Positions 1 to 6,656 are shown, counted from the first letter of the stretch. The stretch: DNA of 13,627 nucleotides from Candidatus Aminicenantota bacterium (GCA_030639705.1 DAOWKX010000222.1:1-13627), one strand, 5' to 3'. The notes: generated by a model from the sequence alone, not told the origin. Translations and numbers: made by a program.

Positions 1-186
1 ATGATAATGATTGGGCATTAGTGAATAAGCCGATATATTAACCTTCCACAAATCGCCAGCTTCAATTAGTATATCGATCAAGGTTTGGTAATCTTTTTTG
101 TTTATGAAGATCTTTTCTGATCGCCTCCCCCGGTTCATTACATGGTACCAGGCTCCTGGATATTCGATCCTTAACGGCCTACTCAT
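1..186 (-). CDS. REP-associated tyrosine transposase (RAYT, IS200/IS605-like Y1 family), N-terminal fragment cut by the window edge
   Basis: Translating the minus strand from the ATG at 186-184 gives an unbroken frame of 62 residues to base 1. It begins MSRPLRIEYPGAWYHVMNRG and ends in MPNHYH. The opening (RPLRIEYPGAxYHVMNRG), the following basic stretch and the terminal HYH (the HUH metal-binding motif, residues 60-62) are hallmarks of the TnpA_REP/Y1 transposase family (COG1943). These enzymes nick single-stranded DNA with a catalytic tyrosine that would lie further downstream, outside the window. Full-length members are usually 150-300 residues, so most of the gene is missing here only because the window ends; I see no internal stop. 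There is no Shine-Dalgarno site, and the best promoter would start transcription at or near the ATG. The family assignment is firm. Activity and the genomic repeats it acts on cannot be judged. Confidence 0.88.
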   Translation of the reverse strand, partial: MSRPLRIEYPGAWYHVMNRGRRSEKIFINKKDYQTLIDILIEAGDLWKVNISAYSLMPNHYH

Positions 187-192
187 ATAATA

Positions 193-221
193 ATATTATC
201 AAATAGGATTGCTAGAGTCAA
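193..221 (-). promoter_or_regulatory. putative sigma70 promoter of the RAYT gene
   Basis: Read on the minus strand, TTGACT (221-216) is separated by 17 nt from TAATAT (198-193). This is close to the TTGACA-N17-TATAAT consensus. Transcription would start about 7 nt later, at about base 186, which is the A of the ATG, so the message would be leaderless or nearly so. The -35 hexamer is part of the left arm of the GTCAA/TTGAC inverted repeat. The DNA is AT-rich, so chance matches to -10 boxes are common. Confidence 0.45.
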
Positions 222-234
222 CAGTAGATTTGAC
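217..234. repeat. short inverted repeat GTCAA-N8-TTGAC overlapping the RAYT promoter
   Basis: GTCAA at 217-221 and TTGAC at 230-234 can pair around the 8-nt loop CAGTAGAT. The arms are only 5 bp, so on its own this is weak. It sits immediately upstream of a RAYT gene, the family known to act on small REP hairpins, and covers the -35 of that gene. It could be a recognition or autoregulatory hairpin, but that is inference. Confidence 0.4.
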
Positions 235-261
235 CCCTTGCCTTGTTGACCCCTTGCCTTG
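230..261. repeat. perfect 16-bp tandem duplication (two copies of TTGACCCCTTGCCTTG)
   Basis: TTGACCCCTTGCCTTG occupies 230-245 and is repeated without a mismatch or gap at 246-261. The unit is C-rich compared with the surrounding DNA and starts with the TTGAC arm of the adjacent inverted repeat. It is noncoding if the start of the downstream gene is at 335. It may be a slippage product, or a repeated binding or target site linked to the neighbouring transposase. Confidence 0.85.
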
Positions 262-292
262 CCTATATCCTTTTTCTATCTGGCATCACTAT

Positions 293-321
293 TTGACAAT
301 TTATATGAAAAATATTATAAA
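293..321 (+). promoter_or_regulatory. putative sigma70 promoter of the small HTH gene
   Basis: A perfect TTGACA (293-298) is followed after 17 nt by TATAAA (316-321). Transcription would begin near 328, just before the GAGG at 328-331 and the ATG at 335. This placement rules against translation starts upstream of 335, because they would lie inside or ahead of the promoter. Confidence 0.5.
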
Positions 322-334
322 AAAACCGAGGAAA

Positions 335-721
335 ATGGAAAATAAAATTTTAAATGGTTTCAAAGACCTGTCTACCCATGAAAAACTGAAAAAACTTGAA
401 TTCAATCTGATCGAAATAAATATGTTGATCAATAGTCTGGAGAATGAAAAAAATAGTAATAAGGACTCAGCCGTATTTGCCAGACGCTTCATTGATTTAA
501 AAAATTTAAAAAAAATTGAATCACGGATTAATCGCTTTCTACGATCTCCCCTCAGGGAATCCAAACCCGGAAGACCCATAGAGTATCCCAATAGTGAAAA
601 AGAGAAAAAACGATATAACCAATACCGTCAGGAGGGATTGAGTATCAGGAAAATCGCAAAAATCGAAAAAATGAGCACCGATACAATTTTCAGAAAGCTG
701 AAAAGATATGGGATAAAATAA
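335..721 (+). CDS. small helix-turn-helix DNA-binding protein (resolvase/Hin-like HTH), otherwise unknown
   Basis: From the ATG at 335 this encodes 128 residues. Residues 11-40 form a charged helical stretch, possibly a short coiled coil. A basic linker containing GRPIEYPNSEKEKKR (about residues 79-93) follows. The C-terminus (about 99-126, QEGLSIRKIAKIEKMSTDTI then FRKLKRYGI) has the spacing of a helix-turn-helix like the C-terminal domain of Hin/resolvase proteins. No catalytic recombinase domain is present, so it looks like a stand-alone DNA-binding protein. The open frame extends back to 209, but that part reads through the tandem repeat and the promoter. The 335 start has GAGG at 328-331, although only 3 nt away. 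The gene is divergent from the RAYT gene and may regulate or accompany it. I do not recognise a named family. Confidence 0.6.
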   Translation: MENKILNGFKDLSTHEKLKKLEFNLIEINMLINSLENEKNSNKDSAVFARRFIDLKNLKKIESRINRFLRSPLRESKPGRPIEYPNSEKEKKRYNQYRQEGLSIRKIAKIEKMSTDTIFRKLKRYGIK

Positions 722-771
722 CAACCTTTCAAGGTTTCATAGACACCGATATCTATGCCCACATAGAATTT

Positions 772-800
772 TTGAAAAATACTTCATTAATTGATATATT
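772..800 (+). promoter_or_regulatory. putative sigma70 promoter of the GDPD-GTPase pair
   Basis: TTGAAA (772-777) and TATATT (795-800) are separated by exactly 17 nt. Transcription would start near 807, after the upstream ATG at 804. This favours translation from the ATG at 816, with a leader of about 9 nt. Both hexamers deviate from consensus and the region is AT-rich, so confidence is moderate. Confidence 0.4.
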
Positions 801-815
801 TATATGGATTTGAAT

Positions 816-1535
816 ATGAACGACAAACTCATCATTGCCCACCGGGGTGCATCTGAATATTATCCTGAAAACACATTGGAGTCCTTTAAAAAAGCGATAG
901 ATCTGGGTGCAGATATGATAGAACTGGATATCAGGCAAACCGGGGATCGATTATTTATTGTATTTCATGATGACTGTATATCCGGAAAAGCAATAAAAGA
1001 TTTATCTTTTAAAACGGTATTCAGAATGGGACTCAAAATGGGGATAGAAATTCCTACTTTTGAGGAAGCGCTGCAACTTACCCGTGGAAAAATAAAACTG
1101 GATATTGAATTAAAAGAAAAGGGCCAGGAAAAGGAAATCGTTGAATTGGTATCAAAATATTTCAATACCAAAGATTTCATTATATCCTCTTTTAATCATT
1201 GTTCATTAAAAACTATAAAGAACATCGATCCACACATAGAGGTGGGCCTTATTCTGGGAAATAAACAACCAAAATCCTTCTTTTTTTCAATCCTTCTCGA
1301 ACCATTCAGTATAAAGAAAAGCATTAAAATAAACAGTGATTTTCTGATTCTCCACTGGAAATTACTGCGTTTTGGAATTGCTTTCCCACTGCTCAGGGGA
1401 CATCAAAAAAAGGTGGTGGTCTGGACTGTTAATTCCAAAAAAAAATTACTGAAATACCTGCGGGATAAGCGAATACACGGAATTATTACCGATAAACCGG
1501 ATTTGGCGCTATCACTGGCCCAGGAACCAGAATAA
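816..1535 (+). CDS. glycerophosphodiester phosphodiesterase (GDPD family, TIM-barrel)
   Basis: The product (239 residues from ATG 816) hydrolyses glycerophosphodiesters released from phospholipids to sn-glycerol 3-phosphate plus an alcohol. The hallmarks are visible: IIAHRGAS with His9-Arg10, PENT with Glu18, ELD with Glu36 and Asp38, and VFHDD with His51. The C-terminal VVVWTVNS and GIITDKPD match the last barrel strands of the family. No signal peptide is seen, so it is probably cytoplasmic. The segment after the HDD motif lacks the common (R/L)xTxGxG loop and runs directly into a helix, a compact variant. An upstream in-frame ATG at 804 would add four residues, but it lies ahead of the predicted transcription start, and MNDKLIIAHRG is a typical family N-terminus. 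No Shine-Dalgarno is evident. The stop is 2 nt before the next start, suggesting an operon with the GTPase gene. Confidence 0.88.
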   Translation: MNDKLIIAHRGASEYYPENTLESFKKAIDLGADMIELDIRQTGDRLFIVFHDDCISGKAIKDLSFKTVFRMGLKMGIEIPTFEEALQLTRGKIKLDIELKEKGQEKEIVELVSKYFNTKDFIISSFNHCSLKTIKNIDPHIEVGLILGNKQPKSFFFSILLEPFSIKKSIKINSDFLILHWKLLRFGIAFPLLRGHQKKVVVWTVNSKKKLLKYLRDKRIHGIITDKPDLALSLAQEPE

Positions 1536-1537
1536 CA

Positions 1538-2527
1538 ATGCCTGCAAACCTGCCTCCTCAATACTTTGAAACCGAAAAGAAATTAAAAGCAGCTACCACC
1601 CCGGAAGAAAAAATCAATGTTCTTGAAGAGTTACTCTCAATTATCCCCAAACATAAAGGAACAGAAAAAATTCAGGCCCAGCTTAAAACCAAAATTGCAA
1701 AACTTAAATCAGAAGCGAAAAAGAAACCCACCACGGCACACCAGGGACCCACTCATGGAATCAAACGGTCAGGAGCCGGCCAACTAATATTTATAGGATT
1801 GCCAAATTCGGGTAAATCTTTACTGATAAAAGCCTTGACAAATGCCGATCCCCAGGTCAGCGATTATCCCTATACCACCACATCTGCCTACCCTGCCATG
1901 ATGAAATTTGAGGATATTCAAATTCAGTTAATTGATACCCCTCCGCTCTCACCTGACTACATGGAAATCTGGATTCCTGAGATCATAAAAATCAGCGATG
2001 GCGTGTTATTTATCCTTGATCTGAGTACATCAAATTCAGTGCCTCTCCTGGAGTCTATCATTCATAAACTGGGGGAAAATAAAATCGGATTTTATCCAAA
2101 AATCCCACCTGAGGACAAAATAAATCATTTTTTTTATAAAAAAGCAGTGATTGTGGCCAATAAAAATGATACTGCTAATGCTGAGACAAATCTAAACTTG
2201 CTGAACGATTTCCTGAAATCAAAGTTCCCGCTAATATCGGTTTCGGCAAAAACGGGTGATGGTTTAACCGAATTGAAAAAATCTATTTTTCTGATGCTGG
2301 AGATCATCAGAGTATATAGCAAAATTCCCGGTGGAAAAACCGAATTGGAAAATCCGTTTACTCTAAAAAAAGGAAGCACTGTATTGGATATGGCCAGGGC
2401 TGTCCACAAGGACTTTTCACTGAAATTAAAATTTGCCCGGATCTGGGGTAAAAATACCTATCAAGGTCAGAAAGTCAAACGGGATCATATTTTGGAAGAC
2501 GAAGATATCATTGAGCTTCATATTTAA
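1538..2527 (+). CDS. OBG/DRG-like GTPase with C-terminal TGS domain
   Basis: The protein has 329 residues. A Lys/Glu-rich helical N-terminus (about 10-65) precedes a P-loop GTPase core: G1 GLPNSGKS (87-94), a Thr-rich G2 (TTT at 113-115), G3 DTPP (133-136), G4 NKND (208-211) and G5 SAK (236-238). The last 60 residues (about 270-329, from ENPFTLKKGSTVLDMA to HILEDEDIIELHI) form a TGS domain, as in DRG/Rbg1, Obg-family and threonyl-tRNA synthetase proteins, which are linked to ribosome or RNA binding. G3 is DTPP where this superclass usually has DxPG, so the switch II glycine is replaced by proline. It starts 2 nt after the GDPD stop. The nearest SD-like AGGA (1522-1525) is distant, so translational coupling is likely. 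The precise cellular role is unknown; a ribosome-associated role is inferred from the TGS domain. Confidence 0.85.
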   Translation: MPANLPPQYFETEKKLKAATTPEEKINVLEELLSIIPKHKGTEKIQAQLKTKIAKLKSEAKKKPTTAHQGPTHGIKRSGAGQLIFIGLPNSGKSLLIKALTNADPQVSDYPYTTTSAYPAMMKFEDIQIQLIDTPPLSPDYMEIWIPEIIKISDGVLFILDLSTSNSVPLLESIIHKLGENKIGFYPKIPPEDKINHFFYKKAVIVANKNDTANAETNLNLLNDFLKSKFPLISVSAKTGDGLTELKKSIFLMLEIIRVYSKIPGGKTELENPFTLKKGSTVLDMARAVHKDFSLKLKFARIWGKNTYQGQKVKRDHILEDEDIIELHI

Positions 2528-2559
2528 TTGATTTCTTAATAATCCGATCCGACATTCTT

Positions 2560-3510
2560 TCAATATACATCAAGATCTTTGGCAGACACCACCAATCCAT
2601 CATATGTTTTGGTAATCTCCCTTATCAGTTCATTATCTGAGGCTCCCCAGTAGAGTTGATGATAGAGGATAAGGATCCCCGGTTTTACTTTTTTAGCGAT
2701 TTCTGCCAATTCGATTGTTGAGGTATGATATTTCGGATGATAGGATTGCCATAATCTCTCTCGTTCCTTTAATTTGCTATGAGAATAAACCTCATGGATC
2801 AGTATATCAACACCTTGACATTTTTTCACAAGGTTTTCACAGGGCCTGGTATCACCTGAAATGGCTATTGTTCTATCCGGGGTTGTAAATTTATATCCGT
2901 ATGCCACCGGCCAGTTACCATGTTCCACCCGAAAGGCTTCCACACTAACATTCCGATCTTTATAGATAATTCCCTCTTCAATTTCATTGGCTATGACCCG
3001 CCAGCCTTGATTATTGGCTTGTTCACATCCATACAATCTGATTCGAATATCCTCGGCATACGCCTCTAAAATATGTTCGGCCATCTTTTTTAATCCTTCC
3101 GGACCATATACCACCAGAGGCTCACATCTGCCCATGACCCAGGGAGTCAGGATCAAGTCTGGAAAACCAGTGGTGTGATCCGAATGCAGGTGGGTGAGAA
3201 AGGCTCGCCTGATATTAATAACATTCAATCCTTCGATATCACCACCATATTCGGCTGACAGAGCCGCAGCCTGCCGAATGAGTCCCGGTCCGAAATCAAC
3301 CAAATACGGAGTGCCATTGACAACAATAGCCACCGAGTTTCCAGAATGTTTCGGATCTGGATTTGGCGTGCCTGTTCCCAAAAAAGCCACACGGGTTATT
3401 TTTGATTTTGAATATGAACAATGATCCGCTGTTGAAAATAATAGATGGCTGGTTACGATTTCAATGAAAATTAATAAAATAATGGTTTTAGTTTTAAACA
3501 TCATGATCAT
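2560..3510 (-). CDS. exported metallo-beta-lactamase-fold hydrolase (RNase Z/arylsulfatase-like)
   Basis: The protein has 316 residues. The N-terminus (about 4-28, MFKTKTIILLIFIEIVTSHL then LFSTA) is a basic-plus-hydrophobic signal peptide or anchor. The MBL fold follows: FLGTGTPNPDP (43-53), the zinc motif HLHSDH (107-112), His197 in VEHGNW, Asp220 in AISGDT, and His284 in LYHQLYWG. The LGTGTP start and the HxHxDH/D/H ligand set place it in the RNase Z/AtsA-type branch, which includes phosphodiesterases and arylsulfatases. Export argues against tRNA maturation as its job; a periplasmic hydrolase is more likely, substrate unknown. The start is uncertain among ATGs at 3510, 3504 and 3501, none with a clear SD. 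It converges with the GTPase gene (32 bp apart) and diverges from the kinase gene. Confidence 0.82.
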   Translation of the reverse strand: MIMMFKTKTIILLIFIEIVTSHLLFSTADHCSYSKSKITRVAFLGTGTPNPDPKHSGNSVAIVVNGTPYLVDFGPGLIRQAAALSAEYGGDIEGLNVINIRRAFLTHLHSDHTTGFPDLILTPWVMGRCEPLVVYGPEGLKKMAEHILEAYAEDIRIRLYGCEQANNQGWRVIANEIEEGIIYKDRNVSVEAFRVEHGNWPVAYGYKFTTPDRTIAISGDTRPCENLVKKCQGVDILIHEVYSHSKLKERERLWQSYHPKYHTSTIELAEIAKKVKPGILILYHQLYWGASDNELIREITKTYDGLVVSAKDLDVY

Positions 3511-3522
3511 TGCTGAATGTAA

Positions 3523-3550
3523 AATATACTATAAATAAAATGTTTTTCAA
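3523..3550 (-). promoter_or_regulatory. candidate promoter of the exported MBL hydrolase
   Basis: On the minus strand TTGAAA (3550-3545) is separated by 16 nt from TATATT (3528-3523), 12 nt ahead of the first ATG. The match is acceptable, but the whole divergent spacer is AT-rich, so this is only a candidate. Confidence 0.3.
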
Positions 3551-3567
3551 AACAATCGAATAACATT

Positions 3568-3598
3568 TTGATATTTTAATGATAATTCAGTATCATTA
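3568..3598 (+). promoter_or_regulatory. candidate kinase promoter overlapped by an 8-bp inverted repeat (operator-like)
   Basis: TTGATA (3568-3573) and TATCAT (3591-3596) are spaced by 17 nt and resemble a sigma70 promoter. The inverted repeat TAATGATA (3577-3584) - ATTCAG - TATCATTA (3591-3598) spans the spacer and the -10 box, the position of a repressor operator. The left half resembles a Fur-type GATAAT repeat, but the complete 19-bp Fur box is not matched, so the regulator is unknown. Confidence 0.4.
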
Positions 3599-3619
3599 TT
3601 AATAAAAAAAAGAATTGAT

Positions 3620-5875
3620 GTGAATTCCGGTTCTGACAAAATGAGCGCACAAAAAAAAATAAAGGAAAGGCTGACACAATTAATTAAAAATATTTACACC
3701 AGCGGAGCCTGTGATCAACTTGATCTGGAAACCATTCAGAAAATTGTACTGTTAAATATAATGTTTACAATCGGGGTTCCCATGCTCATTGTCTTTGGAG
3801 TCACTGCTTTTCTCAGAAATAACATTAATTTGGGGGTGATCGAAAATATTTCGGTTGTTGTTATCATATTTGCTTTTTTCCACATGAGAAAAACCAAAAA
3901 CTATATCCTGGCTGGTTACATCAGCTCCATCTTTATGATGATGCTATTTTTAACACTATTTATTACCGGAGGAATCGAAAACAGCGGTCATTTATGGTCC
4001 TTTTCCCTGCCTCTATTCTTATTATTCATTTTCGGTATAAAAAAAGGCTCAATATTCACCTTATTATTTTTGTTGATTGTTTTTTTTATATTACTGATCC
4101 CTACGAGTGTTCTATCCCATAAAATATATCATTTTGACTTTTTAATCAGATATATAGGGACTTTCATCCTAATAACCATCACAGCTTTATTCTTTGAATA
4201 CATTCGAACCCGAACCAACAAAACCATTGAGGAGAAAAACCTTGAGCTGGAAAAAACCGTAAGGGAACTCCAGTCGATCGGTAAAATTTTACAGGAAAGT
4301 GAGAAACGTTTTCGTGAACTGTCAGATTTGCTACCTCAACCTGTATACGAAGCCGACCTTCGGGGTAATATAACCTTTCTGAGCCGAAGTGGCTATGAAC
4401 TATCCGGTTATGCAGAAGATGATTTCAAAGATAGTTTCAAATCGATTTCAATGTTTGTTCCGAAAGACCATAAACGCCTGATACAGAACACCAAAAAAAT
4501 ATTCAAACGAAAAAAAATTGGCGGCATCGAATACCGAATAAAGCGAAAAGATGGGAGTTCCTTTCCGGTTATCATTCATTCCGCTCCCATTATCAAAGAT
4601 GGCCGGATTTATGGAACCCGAGGGACTATTATTGATATCACAAAATTGAAACAGGCGGAAGAGGAAAAGAAAAAACTGGAAGAAAAACTGTTACTTTCCG
4701 AAAAAATGGAGGCTGTTGGCCAACTGGCAGGCGGTGTGGCTCACGATCTTAACAATATCCTGAGTGCCATTGTTGGATACCCTGATCTGTTGTTGATGAA
4801 TCTCAGAAAAAATAGCAGCTTGAGGCAGCCGATAGAGACCATAAAAGCTTCCGGGCAAAAAGCCGCCGCTATCGTTCAGGACCTTCTTACCTTGGCCCGG
4901 AGAGGCGTCCCGGGTAAGGAAGTAGTCAACCTTAATAGCATCATAAAAGACTATTTAAAATCACCGGAATTTGAAAAGCTCATATCCTATCACCCCGGAA
5001 TAAATATCCGTACCAATCTTGAAACCCGTTTGTTCAATCTAAAGGGATCTCCCATCCATCTTACCAAGACCATTATGAATCTGGTTTCCAATGCAGTGGA
5101 ATCCATGTCTGAAGGTGGAACCGTGCATATTTCCACCTTGAACAGGTTTCTCGACAATCCACTGAGGGCATATGATGGCATCCTTGCGAAAGGAAAATAT
5201 GTGGTCTTGAAAATATCCGATCAGGGCATTGGAATTACAGGCCGTTCGATAAAAAAAATCTTCGAACCATTTTACACAAAAAAAGCAATGGGTAGAAGCG
5301 GAACCGGTCTGGGTATGACTGTGGTATGGGGTACGGTAATTGATCATCATGGAAATCTTATTATCAATAGCTCCAGAAATAAGGGAACCACATTTGAGCT
5401 GTATTTCCCGTTCACAAAAGAAAAGAGAATTGTCAAAAAAACCGAATTTAAATTAAAAAATCTCATGGGGAATGGGGAAATTATTTTAGTTGTTGATGAC
5501 GAAAATGACCAAAGAAAAATTGCATTTTCACTATTAAACAAGCTGGGATACACAGTTCATACTCTCGCCAGTGGAGAAGAAGCAATAAATTACATTAAAA
5601 GAAATTCACCGGATTTGGTAGTTCTGGATATGATTATGAATCCTGGAATGGATGGCCTGGATACTTTCAGAAAAATGAAAGAAATAAAACCAGAGATAAA
5701 TGCAATTATTACCAGTGGATATTCCGAAACAAAAAGAGTTAAAGAGGCCCTGAAAACCGGGGCCAGCCAGTATATAAAAAAACCTTACACATTACAGAGT
5801 ATTGGTATTGCCGTGAGATTAGAACTGGAAAAAAAGAATAGTTTAGGATTTTATACTCGTCAGCAAAAAAAATAA
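3620..5875 (+). CDS. membrane-bound PAS hybrid sensor histidine kinase with C-terminal receiver domain
   Basis: The protein has 751 residues from GTG 3620. About six hydrophobic segments (near 42-65, 76-88, 95-117, 125-140, 144-165 and 174-195) form the membrane sensor. A helical linker (200-230) leads to a PAS domain (about 228-345). The kinase core follows: H-box AVGQLAGGVAHDLNN with His375, N-box NLVSNAVESM (Asn487, Asn491), G1 DQGIGI (Asp534) and G2 GTGLGM (561-566). A receiver domain (about 620-738) has the acidic pair Asp626/Asp627, phospho-acceptor Asp670 in LDMIMNPGMDG, Thr698 and Lys721. All catalytic residues are present. It probably autophosphorylates and passes phosphate to its own receiver; no DNA-binding regulator lies nearby, so the output is unknown. 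The start may instead be ATG 3641; neither has a good SD. The CIA30-domain gene begins 25 nt after its stop. Confidence 0.9.
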   Translation: MNSGSDKMSAQKKIKERLTQLIKNIYTSGACDQLDLETIQKIVLLNIMFTIGVPMLIVFGVTAFLRNNINLGVIENISVVVIIFAFFHMRKTKNYILAGYISSIFMMMLFLTLFITGGIENSGHLWSFSLPLFLLFIFGIKKGSIFTLLFLLIVFFILLIPTSVLSHKIYHFDFLIRYIGTFILITITALFFEYIRTRTNKTIEEKNLELEKTVRELQSIGKILQESEKRFRELSDLLPQPVYEADLRGNITFLSRSGYELSGYAEDDFKDSFKSISMFVPKDHKRLIQNTKKIFKRKKIGGIEYRIKRKDGSSFPVIIHSAPIIKDGRIYGTRGTIIDITKLKQAEEEKKKLEEKLLLSEKMEAVGQLAGGVAHDLNNILSAIVGYPDLLLMNLRKNSSLRQPIETIKASGQKAAAIVQDLLTLARRGVPGKEVVNLNSIIKDYLKSPEFEKLISYHPGINIRTNLETRLFNLKGSPIHLTKTIMNLVSNAVESMSEGGTVHISTLNRFLDNPLRAYDGILAKGKYVVLKISDQGIGITGRSIKKIFEPFYTKKAMGRSGTGLGMTVVWGTVIDHHGNLIINSSRNKGTTFELYFPFTKEKRIVKKTEFKLKNLMGNGEIILVVDDENDQRKIAFSLLNKLGYTVHTLASGEEAINYIKRNSPDLVVLDMIMNPGMDGLDTFRKMKEIKPEINAIITSGYSETKRVKEALKTGASQYIKKPYTLQSIGIAVRLELEKKNSLGFYTRQQKK

Positions 5876-5900
5876 CCGTTATGAAACACATGAACTATCC

Positions 5901-6524
5901 GTGATAAATAAAAAACAAAAATCTGAGCTGACTTGCCGTTTAATTTTTATAACAAAATGGTTATTTATCACAATAATATTTTTTTCATTTCAGCTGTCCG
6001 GAACACTCAGAGATAAAAAATCAAGCAGTATTCTGTTTGATTTCAGAAATCCTGATCAGGGGGAAAAATGGAAAATAGTCACCGACAGTATTATCGGAGG
6101 CACTTCCACAGCCGACATAATTTCAACCCCGGGTGAAGCAATTGTATTCTCCGGAATATTAACACCCTTCCGCTATCAGAATTTTTGCCTTACCTATTGC
6201 CCGCCCACCACTCTTCAACTACGGTCTTATGGGGGATTGTTATTACGTTTAAAAGGAGATGGAAAACACTATAAAGTCCGGATTTATAACCATACCGACC
6301 TAGATGGTGTCCATTACCAGGCTGGATTTAATAGCCGTAGAAACAGGCTTATGACTGTTTTTTTACCATTTAGTTCTTTTATTCCCTATTTACGCCGTCA
6401 GGTGGTAAGAGACTGGCCTGTACTTGATCAATCCCGTATCAAGCGAATCGGGATATTGATTTCCGATCAAGCGGCGGGACCTTTTCGCCTTGAAATATAT
6501 TGGATTAAGGCAAAAGAACATTAA
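5901..6524 (+). CDS. membrane-anchored or exported CIA30-domain protein
   Basis: The protein has 207 residues from GTG 5901. Residues about 13-35 are a hydrophobic segment (signal anchor or uncleaved signal). The rest resembles the CIA30 fold (NADH:ubiquinone oxidoreductase intermediate-associated protein 30; a galactose-binding-like beta-sandwich): FDFRNPDQGEKWKIVTDSII then GGTS (about 46-69), FSGILTPF (83-90), GGLLLRLKGDGKHYKVRI (111-128), then LPFSSF and IKRIGILISDQAAGPFRLEI near the end. In mitochondria CIA30 helps assemble complex I; bacterial homologues have no settled function. It follows the sensor kinase by 25 nt on the same strand and is probably co-transcribed, so it may work outside the membrane with that sensor (inference). 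There is no in-frame ATG near the N-terminus and no SD. A 7-codon frame, ATG 5881 to TGA 5904, overlaps the GTG start and might couple translation. Confidence 0.7.
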   Translation: MINKKQKSELTCRLIFITKWLFITIIFFSFQLSGTLRDKKSSSILFDFRNPDQGEKWKIVTDSIIGGTSTADIISTPGEAIVFSGILTPFRYQNFCLTYCPPTTLQLRSYGGLLLRLKGDGKHYKVRIYNHTDLDGVHYQAGFNSRRNRLMTVFLPFSSFIPYLRRQVVRDWPVLDQSRIKRIGILISDQAAGPFRLEIYWIKAKEH

Positions 6525-6615
6525 ATCAATCATCCAAAATCCACCACCTAAATTTGGATATTTCCCCAAAATCAAAATTAAGAAGGCGTGTCGGCTTCCC
6601 TTTGAACGGCTTGCG

Positions 6616-6649
6616 AATCCCATTTCTCGCCAATATCGAAAATGGGATG
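6616..6649. repeat. 9-bp perfect inverted repeat ATCCCATTT...AAATGGGAT
   Basis: ATCCCATTT (starting near 6617) and AAATGGGAT (ending near 6649) are perfect complements around a loop of about 14-15 nt containing CTCGCCAATATCGA. The stem would be stable in RNA from either strand. It lies 7-8 nt before a second perfect hairpin, suggesting one structured element rather than two chance palindromes. Confidence 0.65.
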
Positions 6650-6656
6650 AGACGCT

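Noticed and set aside
209..334. N-terminal extension of the small HTH protein from the ATG at 209
   Set aside because: It translates the 16-bp tandem repeat and a TTGACA-N17-TATAAA promoter, has no SD, and the start at 335 is preceded by GAGG.
301..591. Minus-strand open frame of 96 codons
   Set aside because: Lies antisense to the HTH gene; its Phe/Ile-rich composition mirrors the A-rich coding strand and no domain is recognisable.
723..736. AACCTT-TC-AAGGTT palindrome after the HTH gene as a terminator
   Set aside because: The 2-nt loop and lack of a following T-run make a functional terminator unlikely.
3577..3598. Inverted repeat considered as a genuine Fur box
   Set aside because: Only the left half resembles the GATAAT hexamers; the right half does not fit the 19-bp consensus at the required spacing.
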